Of a DNA stretch of 64,000 bases, positions 1-12,720 are shown in pieces (position 1 is the stretch's first letter; every line of letters begins with the position of its first letter). Origin of the DNA: Apus apus (Eukaryota > Chordata > Aves > Apodiformes > Apodidae). The position numbers were made by a program, and so were the translations under genes. Under the pieces are notes generated by a model. That model was not told where the DNA came from. It saw nothing but the letters and a program-made list of their open reading frames with translations, and did not search any database. The DNA lies in the NCBI RefSeq assembly GCF_020740795.1, contig NC_067295.1, positions 558,001 through 622,000 on the forward strand. Reading direction: 5' to 3'.

Positions 1-160
1 AGTTTATGGGCTGCGACATCCCCTGGGGACAGCTGGGCCATCACATGTTCAGTTCTGGCACCCACTCTGGTCTGAGGTGGTGTGGAGCACAAGCTCCTCT
101 TCCAGAGGATTTCTACACAAGTGCACACTGCTGTAGCAGTATTTTCTGTCTATTTTCCAG

Positions 161-1267
161 GACTGGATGCTTCGAGTTCTCTCTTGGGACAAAGGGCAGA
201 AAATCAACAAGAAGCTGAACAAGTAAGTTTCCATGTCTGTGTTTCTAGCTTGCACCTCAAGCTCAGATACCATCTCAGCAGCCCTAATGATGGCAATTGG
301 GGAAAAAGCTCCCTTAGAGTGGCCCAGCCCTACTGGTCCAACTGGTTATTTGCATAGTTTTTCAGTACGTTTCATGTTATTGTTTTACTAAACCCTCAGC
401 CTGCCATCTCTTTCTCCTCTCAGGACAGACCTTGCAAACCTCATGGTGTTTTACAAAGACCTGAATGAGAGATTCATTTCAGAGAATCCTGCCAACACAG
501 TAAGTGAGCACAGCAGCTCCCTGCTCAGCCCTGGCCACACAGACAGGGTGGAAGAGCTGGAGCTGTTCTCCTGGCCAGTGCAGTGGTCCCATCCAGGCAG
601 GGGTGGGAAGCTGTCCACAGGTGATGCACCTTGTGATGCCCAGTCCTGCCCTTTGCAGCCCTTTTCACTGGTGCATTTTCAGGCTGCCCAGTTCCAAGCC
701 CTGCACCCAGGTAGCCTGCAGGCAGCAGGTGCAGTGCTGGGCAGGGGAAGGGCCCCTGCCTTTGGTAGCACCCACAGCAAACACAGCTTGGGGCAGCCTC
801 CCTGCACCCCAAAACAGTGCCATGGACACACACCCAGTGCCCACAGGAGCTGATCTCCTTGTGCTCGTCTCTTCCAGCTCGTCATTCTTCTTTCCAACTT
901 CGGAGGCCAGTTGGGCCTTTGGATGAGCTGCTCAGTCGTCTGTGTCATTGAGATCGTCGAGGTTTTCTTCATCGATTCCCTGTCCATCGTCATGCGGCGC
1001 CAGTGGCAAAAGGCCAAGAAGTGGTGGAACGACCGGAAAAGGGCCGGGCCAGGGAAGCCAGGGCAGGCCAGGGACCTGGAGAGACAGGGCCACGAGAACC
1101 CCGTCTGCATCGACGAGGACCTGCCCACCTTCAACACCGCCCTGCGCCTGCCGCTGCCCCAGGACAGCCCCCTGCCCAGGACTCCCCCACCCAACTACAG
1201 CACTTTGCGCCTAGAAGCCGCCTTCACCGAGCAGCTGCCTGACACGCTGGAGGTCGGGCAGCACTGA
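161..1267 (+). CDS. SCNN1G: Epithelial sodium channel gamma subunit, 3' exons (partial)
   Basis: Three coding exons are visible: 161-222, 424-499 and 878-1267 (stop TGA 1265-1267). Each has AG/GT borders and matching phase; upstream exons lie outside the window. The product is the pore-forming gamma subunit of the amiloride-sensitive ENaC channel in the apical membrane of tight epithelia. The first exon gives the end of the extracellular domain (DWMLRVLSWDKGQ, then KKLNK). The last exon starts LVILLSNFGGQLGLWMS, the pre-TM2 degenerin region, with the S-C-S selectivity triplet in LWMSCSVV. TM2 follows, then a basic cytosolic stretch (RRQWQKAKKWW). A PY motif, TPPPNYSTLRL at 1181-1213, is intact; in this family it binds NEDD4-type ubiquitin ligases that remove channels from the surface. 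The final residues LEVGQH differ from human. SCNN1B lies downstream on the same strand. Confidence 0.95.
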
Positions 1268-2489
1268 CGCTTGTTGATCCACCCATCCAGGTGCCAAAAT
1301 GAGAGGTGGGTGCTGGACCCTCGTGTCTAGGAGTGAAAGGCACACACCCAAGCAAGCACTGAAGGGCTGTCGGGTTAGACCCTTATTCAGGGATTGAACT
1401 TGCAAAGCTCAGACACAAAAGCCAAGGGCTCAGAGACATTAGGAACTTCAGACAACATCAATTCTCAAGTTAATCATCATAGGAGATGGCTGGAGCAGGA
1501 TGTGGCACTGAGCAGGGATGTCTTGCCAGACAGAGGCACATTTTAGCAACCTACTGCACACACCCCATTGTATGTGAGCAGGAATTACTCCACAGCAGAG
1601 GATTGGTGCCACATTGAGTATTAACACTAATTACTCTCTGCTGTGTGGCTTGACTTGTGGGAAAAACCCAGGGCTTTCAGGAATGCAGCATGACGTTGGC
1701 AGGAAGGAGCATGACAGAGGTCTGGGAAGAGCACAAAATGGTCAAAAGGAAAGCTCTCAAGCTGAATTTAGATTCCAAAGGAGGCCTGATGAGCTCTTAA
1801 TTCTGAGATTAAAAGTTAGGATAGCCATAGATATACTTGCAGAGCAAGTTATTACACAGCTTGAGTGGGAGAACCTAAGTAATCCAAAAAGAATCATCTG
1901 GAAAGGGCACAAAATCCAATTCTGATCAGTCATGAACTGCCTACTCTGCAAGCTTGTTCTGTATCCCACGGCTCAAGCTGGCCATGAAAGGCACCCTCAG
2001 AGGAGCTCGCTGAGCAGTGCCTGCCCTTGGCCACAGGCGACTTCCCAGAAACCTCAAAGGGAGCTGCTCCTTTCCTGCTCAACCCTGGGCAAGGACTTTC
2101 CTCCTGCTGCCTGCACCAGAGCTGATGGTGCCCGGGAGGGGACTTGCACCAGCCCAGACCCTCCCCGCACCGCAGGCAGGGGCTGCTTCCTGCTCCCACA
2201 GGCTGCCAAGGGCTCGTGGAGAGACCCCCAGGGCACCTAGCTCGGGGGCAGAGCCCTCCCGTGCTCCCAGGCCTGCACCCAGTGCCCTCCTGCCAGAGCT
2301 GATTGTTACTGCCTAGAGCTCAGTAGTGATGCTGGGGGTGAACGGAGCCTGCACCGGCCTCTGTAGAGCAAGAGTGAGTGAGAGTGTGTGTGAGAGCAAG
2401 GATCAAGTGTGAGAAAGTCTCTCTATCTATATAAGCTTATTTTATATAGGACAGTGAGAATCCAGAAAGGTTCTTTCATGTGCAATAAA
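1268..2489 (+). other. SCNN1G: Probable SCNN1G 3' UTR
   Basis: No open frame of note follows the SCNN1G stop until an AATAAA at 2484-2489, with a second AATAAA at 2532-2537. The roughly 1.2 kb between is taken as 3' UTR. The extent is inferred from the polyadenylation signals alone, without transcript evidence. Confidence 0.5.
2484..2489 (+). terminator. Candidate polyadenylation signal of SCNN1G
   Basis: A canonical AATAAA follows a T-rich stretch about 1.2 kb after the SCNN1G stop. It is followed by an A/T-rich region with a second AATAAA (2532-2537) and T-rich sequence typical of downstream elements. It is the first canonical signal after the stop. Confidence 0.5.
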
Positions 2490-2539
2490 ATTATTTTAAG
2501 TGAATTATTTAAATAGCTGATACACTGAAAAAATAAATA

Positions 2540-5500
2540 TATATATTTTTAATAACAGCTTTTTTGTTTGTTTTGTTGTTGATTTTGTTTATTTTTAAAA
2601 TCAGCAACACACAAGTTACTTCCCTGCAGGCATCCCAAGAGATGATGGGATGTGCCTGTACCAGGGCTGCCTGGTGCTCAGCACCACTGAGCACCCCAGC
2701 TAGGCACCAGAGGAGAAGACAGTAGTGGGTTTGCTCTGCCTCAGAGCCCCTTCTCTAGCACACAGAGATAACAAACCATTGCTTGTTCCCATCAGCTCTC
2801 AACACAGCATCAAGAAACAGCACTTGTTACACTGGACCTCCTCCATTTGCAACAGGGGCAAAACAGACCCCAAGACAAATGCCAGGGTAGCCCACATAAG
2901 CCTCACCCACCCCGGGGCCACCACCTTTGCATTACAATGTGAGCTGTTGTGACTGCAGCAGTGGTGGAAATGCCAGCCAACTTCAGAGCTAGATAATGTC
3001 TCACAGCAAGCTCCTTCCTTGCCAGTTTGTTGCTTCCTTACAAAGGGACTGGTTTGACTCAGTAACACCCAGCTCAGGATCTTCCAGACACAGAGTTGCT
3101 GGAGTCAGCTTTGACTCCAACTCTTACACAGCACAGCCTGCTCTGAGCACTGGGAGGGAAGAAAAGGGAGTGGGGGGAAACACCTCCCCAGGAAAAAGCA
3201 AGCAAACATCTCCAAGGGGGATACAGCACAACCCCTCTGCTCCTCACCCCTACCTGTGCAGGTTGCAGTGCTGGGCAGATCACAGCTCTGCAGGGATTGC
3301 CAGGCTTGCTCCCTGCTGCTTGTGGGCAACACCAAGGAGGGGCTGCAGGGTCTCAGCTCAGCACCTTCCCACCACTCACACAGGACCTCCTCTTCTTCTC
3401 AAGCTGTTCCAGTATCTCTGCCCCTCTCCCAGCAGCCCCTAGTACCAAGGGTGGGTTAAATCAGCAGGCACTAATCATGCAATCAGCCCCCAGGAGGAGG
3501 GTAGAAAGGAAACCACCCCCAGCTGCTGCCAAGCATCATCCAGCACCTGGGTCCTTCAGCCAGGGAAGGCACCAGCAGCTGGCACAGCTGGGGACAGGCT
3601 GAGGGGACATGGATGCCCACCATGTAGCTGTGGTACATGCTTGGTAGCCATATCCCCAATGCTCATCAGTGGCCAAGGTACCCAACATGGTGGCAGCCAG
3701 CAGCTGTGTCACATGGATGCACAACTGCCATAGGCTGGTTCCCAGCTCTTTCTTTGGGATACCTGGGAGTTCACAACACAGTCAAAGCCTTAGGGTAAAA
3801 CACTAGAGCAAAGCCAGACCTCAGAGAGAGCTGATGACACTTCAGCCAGTGATCATTCTCGAGTTTTGTATTTTTAAAGGCTTCCCAGAGTAAAACAAGA
3901 CCCTTTTAAAATAGACAAAGTGGTGCCAATCCTGCACAAAAGCCCTTGTAGTGACCAGTCAGACTGTGTGCCTTGTAACTGCAGTCCTGCTAAGGACAGT
4001 GCCCTTTGACTAGGAGCAACCTGTGGCAGCACAGCATTCCCTGTGGCATTCCTGAATGGCCTCACGGGTCCATAACCTGGGATGTGTGTCCTGCCAGGTG
4101 CTTTTGGCATAAACACCCACACTAAACTCTTTGATTAAGTGCCAGTTTTCTGTAGGTGCTTTTTACATTTACTTCTCAGGGCAGTCACAGCATCTTTCCT
4201 CCTGTGAATAATCCCCAGGAGGCAGGAATCTATGCTGTAGCTATAGAAAAACATCATTGTGAATTAAATCCTGAACTCTGCCAAACTCCTGAGTCATCTT
4301 AAACACAGATCAGGACAGTACAAGAATCAGGTTTGACACACACTGAACATCATAAACTCAGAGCATTTGAGAAACTCAGCTTGGAGTTTACAGGAACAAC
4401 AGGCAGTAAAATTTGTGGCCGGGCAACATCTCATCCTCTGCTGCAGCTGCAAGGATTGGGTGGGAATGCCAGTCCCTTCCCATGGGACAGTATTCCCAGG
4501 GGGGCTGGGCCAGCCCCAGGCAGAGCTGGCAGGCGGGCAGCCCACCAGCTCCCTCGCACTGCAGAGCTGCAGCACTCACAAACGAGGTGAAGGTGCTGGC
4601 AGGACAGCAGGCACAGCACTGCCAGGCCAAGGATGGGCTGGGCAGAGGTGTTGAAACCAACACACAGTGGCAGGTGCTGGTGACTCACAGGGAAAGGCTG
4701 CCCACAAGCCAGGACTGGCCCTTGGGAGCCCAGGAGATGGGCAAACCTCACTGAGCTCTGCCCAGCTCCCAGCAGCAGCAGGAGAAAATTGTGGATGATA
4801 GAGGAGCTGCTGGGGGCCTGGAGGACAATCCAGCTGCAGAGAGGTTTGCCGGACAGCAGGAACCAGCCAGTGCCTCTCCCAGCAAGTGATGACCCACAGA
4901 AACAGGGTTTGAAAGCACAGGGAGCCTGTGGGCACCTCTGCATCCTGTAGCCTGCTGGCCATGCCCAGGGCTGGCTCTGTCTCACTTCACACACAGTCAC
5001 CCTGTGACACCCTTCAGGGGCAACAACCAAATCTTCTTTCTCAGCAAAACCTTCCCAAACAGCCCTAACTCAAAGAGCTCAGGTGTTTTGCTTGTGGGTG
5101 CCTGACTGCTGGAGCTGTCTGACCACCCCCTGCAGAGGAGCACTGCAAAGGGCAGGGGCTCTCCTGCCACAGGGAGTTTGGAGATGGGTTTGTCTAAGCC
5201 ATGGTGGAAGCACTTGCAGAGTAGGAGTCAGCCCTACCACTGGCCAGGCCTGCCAGTGGATTCCCAGTGCTCCCAGCTCCTCTGGCACACTAGCCAGGAA
5301 AAACAATGGGGAGAGGGGCAAGCTGTGCAGAAGCAAACACCAGCTGCAGCAGAGGGACTTGCTGCTTAAGTACTTTTGGGAATCAAAACTGCTGGGCAAA
5401 GGCTTTTCCCTGGTGGAAACTGAAACTCTCCCTCTGACTCTGCCTGTTTCTCTGCTAGGCAAGACGAGCCAGCACAAAAGTGACTCAGAGACAGAAGGCA

Positions 5501-5640
5501 GGGAGGATGTGTGCTTCCCTGCCGGACAGAATTCCACCTGGCAATCCAGAGATAAAAACGGGAGCATCCAACCTCCCAGTCAACTGGGATGAAAAACTTG
5601 CCCAGCATGTGATAATGAACAGCAAGACACAGATTCCTTG
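2540..5640. other. Intergenic stretch, no gene recognised
   Basis: No open frame resembles a known protein and I see no mobile element that I can name. The longest frames (for example 199 codons on the minus strand at 4431-5030) have low-complexity Cys/Pro/Ser-rich composition typical of chance reading in GC-rich bird DNA. Confidence 0.5.
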
Positions 5641-6870
5641 GAAAACACACCTGAGATGCAGCCAGGGCCCCTCCGGACCCCAGCAGCACTGCCTCCAGCC
5701 CCCCGGGTGCAGCCGCCGGGGGTGTCAGCCTGGGGGGTACTCCAGCCTCCCGCAGAGCGGAGGGATGGCTGCTCCAGGCAGCTCCAGGCTGCTCGAAGCT
5801 GCTGCCAGCTGGTGCAGCCAGGCAGCACCGACAGGGTTAAAGGCTGCCCGGGCCCCTTCCAGGCTGGGTGACATTGCAGTGGTCCACAAACAGGTTTGGG
5901 AGTTAAATGCCTCATTAATGTAAATGGAGCTGAGGCAGGGAAAGGCATCTCCAGCACATGCCTATGGAAAAGCCTCTCAGGATCTGAGCCCCGACTTGTG
6001 CCCAGGAAAAGGCGCAGCTCTGGGAAGGCCGGACAGGGCTGGAGATTGTGGCTGTTTCAATTTTACCCTTTCACCCCCGCGGCAGGGTGAGCCAGCTCTG
6101 TAACCACCAGTATCGGGAGGTGTCTCCTCCAGACACCCGGGACTGGGCCGGCAGGGCAATGGCAGCTCTGCTGCTGCCCGGTTCTCCAGGCAGCCCCCGG
6201 GCACTGGCCAAGCGAGGGGCTCAGCCCGGAGCCCACCCGTGCATCCTGCCCAGCTGCAGCCACCTCCCCGCTCGGGGCCGCGGGCAGAGCCCCCGACCTG
6301 CTCCCGGGGCTCCAACCGGGCTCCAGCCGGCTCCGGGGGCTGCAGCGGCTGCGTGTGCAGCACAGAGGGTGCTGGCAGCCGAGTTTCTTGTACAAAATCG
6401 TTGCCTTGGCCTGAAAGTCCCACTCTCTGTCTCTGGCGACACTGCAGCAGCGAGTGCCACACGGCTGGAGCCGGGCAGCCCCTGGGGCAATTCCCTGCGG
6501 CAGACAGCGGCTCCGAGCCACCCCTGCCAGCCCGGCCCGTGCTCGCTTGGCACAGCCTCACCCCGGGATGCTGCCGACAGCCAGGGCACCCCGAGCCAGG
6601 CCCGAGCCGTTCCAGGCACGCGTGAGTCAGAGGTGAAGCAGCGATTGCAGCCGTGACGTGCTGGGACACGGCTCCAGCGCTAATCCCAGCGCTGGCATCT
6701 CCCTGCGAACAGGACGGACGGGGAGGTCGGGAGGTGCGGAGCTCCGGCCGATCCCTCACGCCTTCGCCGGCACGGGCGGTACCGCCCGCAGCGGGGCTGG
6801 GCGGGCAGCGCCGCTCACAGCGCCAAACCCCGGGAGCAGAGCCGGGCCGAGTGTGACCAGTGCCCAGGGA
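5640..6870. promoter_or_regulatory. GC-rich, CpG-bearing intergenic patch
   Basis: The block at roughly 5.65-6.87 kb is clearly richer in G, C and CpG than its flanks, with many CCGG and CCCGGG clusters around 6120-6330 and 6690-6860. The high GC keeps long chance frames open (342 codons on the minus strand). No splice-bounded exon or family match was seen. It may be a distal CpG island or regulatory element between the two ENaC genes. CpG density was judged by eye, not calculated. Confidence 0.3.
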
Positions 6871-8597
6871 GGGAGAGAAGAAATCCCAGACCAGGCTGAG
6901 CAATCCTGTCTGAGAAACTTGAATTCCTTGCAGCGGAAAAAGCCAGCCCGGCTGGCCTGGCTGGCCCAGCTGCACACTGTGCTCTGCACGGCCACTCGCC
7001 AGCAAGGGCTACTGGGCACTGGGCTGCATTTGCCAGCCCGTGGCCTCACAGTTGCTCCCAAAACAAGTGCCAGCCTGCAGCTCACAGCACTGCATGCACA
7101 GGGAGCTGGATGTTTGATGGACCAACAGCACGGTTATTCCACCATGTTGCTCCCAAACAGCTTTTCTCTTGGGACTGATGCTTTCTGGCAGCAAGGGAGC
7201 CCCAGTCCCTTTCTCCACCTCAACTTCTTCCCAAGAGAAAGGCTCTTTTCCTGCCTTCTACTCATCCCACTCATCCTTCTCCCTTCGGCCCAGCAAGAGC
7301 AGCTGCAGGCTCAGGGTACTGACCCACAGCCACTCCTGCTCCCCAGCCTGGTTGCAACACCCCAAGGTATAAACAGGGAAACTCACCCGCCCTCGGGGAC
7401 ACGGACAACATGTCCCTGTGTTTGTCCTCTCTTGTATCATCATCCATACTTGGGCACCTTCCTGTAACACTCCTGCACTGCCCTGTCCCTCCCAGTCCTA
7501 TGCTCCCATCTCAGTTTCCTTTCCAGGAGGAGCTGGGTGGGAAACGCATCCCCTGGAGGACAAGCCTGTCCACACTGTCAGGCCCACAGGCTCCAGCACT
7601 GTGCAGATTTCCACACATGGAGGTGTGCTCTACTCTGCCCTAATGGCATTTTCATCCTGGCAGCCCTGCCATTGGGCACATTCCCATACAGCAGGACACT
7701 CAATGCAGAAGGGAACATTTGCCAGCAAAGCCTCTGTGAGGCCAAGTGACACACAACCTAGTGTCACTCCTGACCTGCTGCTGCCTGCCCACCTCAGACT
7801 GAACAGCCAGGGTCACCAAACACAAGCCCAGCCCCATTCAGCGTGCTGGTATGGGGTCAACCTCTGTCACTTTCCACTCATGTCCATATGTTTCTAGAGC
7901 TGGAAGAACGTATGTGTTCACCTGCCCAGTCCTGGGGCTGATGAGGTCACCGCGCCGCGGCTGCGTGAATCACCCTGTTTCCACAACGCTCCTTCCCGCG
8001 GTGCTTCCTCCCCGGGCTTTTAAGACCTTCTCACCCAAGTTTACATAACGAATCCTGAAAGGTACGAGCTGTTCCCCCAGGTAATCACAAAGGGTAATCA
8101 GCCCTCACTCTTGATCTTGTTAAAAAGTCATCAGCCACAAAATATTTCACATTTCCTCCAGAAGATGAGAAAGGACCATAAAGCACCAGCCCACAAGGCT
8201 CCTCAGGCTGCTCCGTCCTGGCGCCCCTGGCCCGTGCTGGGGCAGTGGCAGCCCTGGGGCCAGAGCCCACTGCAGCCACCACATTCTGAGATGCTGGAGC
8301 CATGGTGGGCTAGTAATCATTCCCAGTAAATGTCTAGGGCAGAAAATGCAAAGGAGCACAACTAATACCCTGTCACACCAATTAGCTAAGGAGCAGGTCA
8401 GGGAAACCCCCCAGTGACAAAGTGCTGCAGCACGCAGTGTGCCACTGTCCTATGTGGGATCAGCCTGGGAGCCAGCCAAGGCTCATTACCAACGTCATTA
8501 ATTAGTGCTGAGACTGAAGGGAGCTGTGCCTGAGCTGGGTTTGGCCCCATCCCTCCTGTCCCAGAGCCCACAGCTTGGCTGATGGCATTGGGCAGCA

Positions 8598-8668
8598 TGG
8601 TGGTACCCACAGCCTGGTGGTACCCACAGCTCTATGGTAGCCACAGCCTGGTGGTACCCACAGCCCAG
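8598..8668 (+). repeat. Short tandem repeat, about 18-bp unit
   Basis: The motif TGGTGGTACCCACAGCC and diverged forms (one reads CTATGGTAGCCACAGCC) recur four times in succession. The copies are imperfect. No coding context was recognised. Confidence 0.7.
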
Positions 8669-11569
8669 CAGCAGCAGCCTCGCACGGACCCAGCTCCTTT
8701 CCCACCAGCTCTCAATGTGCAGTGCCAGGCGTGCCGGAGCTGGCCTGGGGTGGGGGGGTGGCTTCCCTCCCCTCTTCCGCTGCTTGTAAAACAAAACCAG
8801 CCTCGGTTTTACTGCCTGATCTTTGTAACGCAAACAGAGGTCAGTTAAAAAGGTTTTATACGCAGTGGTTACCGGTGTAGGTTGGCTGGTAAGATGCTCC
8901 CTGTCATTTGACTGATTTTTCTGGTCACAACTAACTTACTCGTTTAGTCACAGTGTGTCTCTGAACGTGCGCCCAATAAACTGAGCAATTAAAGTGCTGG
9001 ATGAGCCTGTTTGCACCCTGCGTGGGAGCGGGCAATGGAGCAGGAGCAGCAGCCCCAGTGCCAGGGCTGCAGCCCCCACCAGCAGCGCGGGGCAAGGAGC
9101 AGCGGTGGGGACCGGGGTGAGGGACAGCAACAGGGACCAGCAATGGGGACGGGTGATGGGGACAGGGACGATCCCCCCAGGCAGGAGGCTGCCTGCAAGC
9201 CCCAGAGCTGTCGGGCTGGAAGGCGGGCTGCAGACGTGACTAACATTTAGCACGTACATCTCGCGGCTGCTGCTAAACGGCGACTAATTAGCAGGTGCAG
9301 GCGGTGCCTGCCTCAGCCGTGGGCAGGGCTGGCCACGCTGTCCTGGCACCCCAGCTGGTGGGGCCATCCAGGGGGAGACCCCCATAGAAGCCAGACAGGG
9401 AATGCAGGCCGGCAAACCACAATACCCCTCCTGTTTCAGGGGCCCAAAATCTTTTCCAAATCCCTGTGAAATCCCTGAGCACCAAGGAGTGACCTCGGCT
9501 CTGACCGCTGCCACCACAGCTGCACTGGGCTGGGACCCCGCATGGGGACCCCTCCCTCTGTGCCAAAGGGCAAAATTCAGCCAAAAGTAACAGATTTACA
9601 CAGAACCATCTACGAACGAGTCATATGTTTTTTTCCGGTGACCTAACTCAGTCCTACCAACAGGGCTGTAATTTTGGGGTGATTTCCTCCCTGCAGAGCT
9701 GTCCGTGAGTCTCCACACTGGACTCTGGCATGAGCAGCTCTGCTCATCTTTACATACAGACTTAAAAAACAAGACCAGAAACCTTTCAGCCTTCTTTGTA
9801 TCCACTCAAGTCACCCTTACAATATTCTCCCTTTATCAGATCAATTTATGACTAGTTGATATTTTCAAACCACGACAGATGAGACTGGTGGGGCTCTTTT
9901 CTGGACTGATCTGCCCCATGTATCTGGTTTCTCAGCTGTATTTAGCTGCTGTCAGTGGTGCATCACACCAGCACAACACCCTGGCTCCAAACACAATGCC
10001 TGAGGAGCAGAAGAGCCTTCCAGGGTGTTTTTTCAGCTGTATTTTTAGCAGGAGGTTTTTGCTTATGAAATAAACTTTCTCATGAAGCAAGCAAGGGAGA
10101 CAACACAAAGTCAAGCCAAATTCAAGGTCACTTGGCTTCACAGGCTTCACAGCTGATGTTTCAAACCACTGAACAAATGCAGCCTGCTCTATTTCCAGTG
10201 TTAGAGCTGCCAGTGCTGCTAAAAGACATTGTTCTCTGGGGCAATAAGTAGTGACAGAAGGGCAATTATTTTGACAGGACAGAGGTTAGAAACTGGGTAA
10301 GTCCTGGTACTTCCCATCCAGCCTGTTTGTTCCAGCTTCACTCGGAAACACTGTTTAAACACAATCCTGCATTCCACTTCTGACATGATGGCAGGAGGTA
10401 CACTTGTGCAATTTAAAAATAAAAATCCCTTTTGTTCCCAAACAGCCAAACACGGGGACATTTGGGAAGGTCTGACCAAGTCCTGATTGAACAAGAACCT
10501 GTGATTGCTTTTCCTAGCAAGAGGCAATCGTTACCTTTTACAATGCTTTGTTGCTCTGCTGTGATTTATAGTTCCGAGGAGGTTTATACGAGTTTACTGT
10601 TCTGTTGTGAGGAGTTAACATCTCCCACAGTTGCTCAAGATGTCCATACTTTTACCTCTGAACAGGTTTTGTACAGCAGTGTTGGGCTCAGGGATCCCAC
10701 CGCACAGCACCAGAACGCTGGCCCCAGCCTCAGGAAATGCAGACAATAAATGGGAGCGTGTGTGTTTCCCTGCCCCCCCAGAGGAATAACTATGAGATCA
10801 ACAGCAATCAGTGTGCAAGACACGTCAGGTTGAGATCAAGTTGTAAAGTGCACAAGTGCATGCTAAGCACCCTGATGGTGGTAGACAGCTGGGCTGCCAG
10901 CATGTCAGCCAGGGCTCCCAGCCCTGGCCCAGCCACTTGCCTGCCACCCTCAGCAGCAAACAGATGAGTGGCCTTGTCTTTGCATTTCATTGTCACTTTA
11001 TGGAAGCAGAGCTCGGTGCTGCTTGCAAGAGATCGTCCCCATTCACACTCATCCTGCCAGGGCCACCGAGACTGAGCTCTGCCCCTTCTATTTAAGCATC
11101 AACATCTTCTGTAGCTCGTGCTTGGAAGGCTCGTAGTGTACAAAACACTGCCAGGAAAGCGTGCCCAGCAGCAGGCTTGGGAGTAAACACAGCTGCTGGG
11201 GGAGGCCTTTTATAGGAAAAAAATAAATAAATTATAAGACTTTATGGTTCTTTTTTTAAAAGAAGATTGTGTATTTTAAAAACAGATTATAAGATCTTTT
11301 TTCAAAAGGGATTACAAAACTGTTTCAAAATACTAGTGCAGTTCACCTGCAGTTATTTAACCCATGTCACAGGCCCATCCCAGGTGATGAGTGGCCCAAG
11401 GGAAGCCACAGCAGCCAAGGGATGTCCTGGCACCAAGGACATTTCAAACCAGGCTGAAACACACCATTAATTGCTGCAGGGGTGAGGGCCGTGGCCACAG
11501 GGCCTGGTCCTGCACCTTTCAAGTGACCCAAGCACTCCTTCCCCCACCCTTGCCATTCCAGTAGGATTT

Positions 11570-11570
11570 A

Positions 11571-11601
<31 letters not shown>
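11570..11601 (+). repeat. A-rich (CAAAA)n microsatellite
   Basis: A run of A is followed by several CAAAA units and a further A run. It is a simple repeat, possibly the degraded tail of an old insertion, though no element body is recognisable next to it. Confidence 0.8.
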
Positions 11602-11602
<1 letters not shown>

Positions 11603-11785
11603 ACCAAGCCAACAAACAAGGACAGGGACCCATCTTTTAGCGGGGGGTGGAGACACAACTTCCTCAGCATCCTGTGAAGTGTCCAGTGGGTTTGCAGGAT
11701 CAGGGGGGTAGGAGCCTCAGAAGCGTCTGCAACTCCAGGGAGAAAAGAATATTTTAAGGAAGCCTGGACGAGCCCCGGCTGAACT

Positions 11786-12080
11786 GGGAGTCAGTGCAGG
11801 GAGGGAGGGTTTCGGTGCTCCTTGGTGCAATGAGACGGGGCGGGATGGGGCGGGACGGGGGCGGGGGAGGCGGCGGGGCCGCTCCCGCTCTCACCGGGGA
11901 GCGCGGCTGGAGCCGGGCAGGCGGCAGGTACGGGGGTCCCGGGGTGGCCGGGGGGGCAGGGGGAGGGCCAGGGGAGTCGGGGCTGACCGGTCCCTCCGGC
12001 CCCGGGTGACCAGCGGAGGGTGGGTTCTCCCGCGGGCATCCTTCGGTGGCCACCCGGGGCCGAAGGGACGGGCGCGGTGG
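11786..12080. promoter_or_regulatory. CpG island, candidate SCNN1B upstream promoter
   Basis: The block is very G- and C-rich with many CpG pairs and G-box-like GGGGCGGG runs (for example near 11836-11870). It contains a good splice donor in plus orientation (CGGCAG then GTACGG, GT at 11928). SCNN1B in mammals has a noncoding first exon, and this island lies about 5 kb upstream of the first SCNN1B coding exon. Assigning it to SCNN1B is inference. Confidence 0.4.
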
Positions 12081-12489
12081 GGCTGGACCTGCGTGACAGA
12101 GAAAATGTCAACTTTTAAGTGTTACTACTTTTTTTCTTCCTGCTTCTTGCAGTGGATGATGAGGTTTTAAGGCATAATGTTGTTTATAAAGGGAGAAAAA
12201 TGAGGAGAGTCCCTTGTTGCCTTTTTTTTTAAATTATTTTTTCTTTTTGGGAGGGGTGGGGAATGAAAAAAACCCATCAGTTTTGCGCTGCTCCGAAGGT
12301 GGAGTCATCTGTCCTTTGTGGTGGGAAATGAGCCATTCACCCCAGGCTGCAGAGGATGCTCCCTCCTCGGCCTCCCTGCAGAGGAACCGGGATCAGGGAG
12401 GAAGCTGCGCGGGGTTTTGCTGCTCTTGTGTCCCGGGATTCACGGTGGTCATTGCACAAGCAGCGGAGTCAACTCTCAGCAACGTGACC

Positions 12490-12720
12490 GCGAGGAGCAA
12501 AGCTTGTCCTCGTCCGGGGGACCCCAGGGAGGCGCGGGGTTAGGCGGGCAGGGCAGCAGGGACGGAGCAGCCGGGCAGGCGCTCCCGGAGCCTCCGGACT
12601 GTAAATACTCCCCGAGCAGACCCGGAGGCGCCTGCGGGGCTCGGGGCGCCCCGCGCGGCGGAGCCGGCGCTGCCCGCGGCGGCCGCGCTCCCCACAGCCC
12701 CGCGAAGAGAAGCCTTTGCT
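12490..12720. promoter_or_regulatory. Second CpG-rich patch upstream of SCNN1B
   Basis: A dense CpG cluster around 12600-12700 contains CGCGGCGG-type runs. It lies 0.5 kb from the preceding island and may be part of the same promoter region. I found no coding exon in it. Confidence 0.35.

Larger units (their letters stand above)
6870..11780. other. Intergenic stretch, no gene recognised
   Basis: I see no coding exon here. It contains a short tandem repeat at about 8.6 kb and a (CA4)n-like run at about 11.57 kb, listed separately. A small CpG-bearing patch around 7950-8010 stands out from AT-richer flanks and could be regulatory, but nothing more can be said from sequence alone. Confidence 0.5.

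Noticed and set aside
5977-7005. 342-codon open frame on the minus strand
   Set aside because: It lies in GC-rich, CpG-bearing DNA where stops are scarce. The product is Pro/Gly/Arg-rich, several frames are open at once, and no family or splice pattern supports it.
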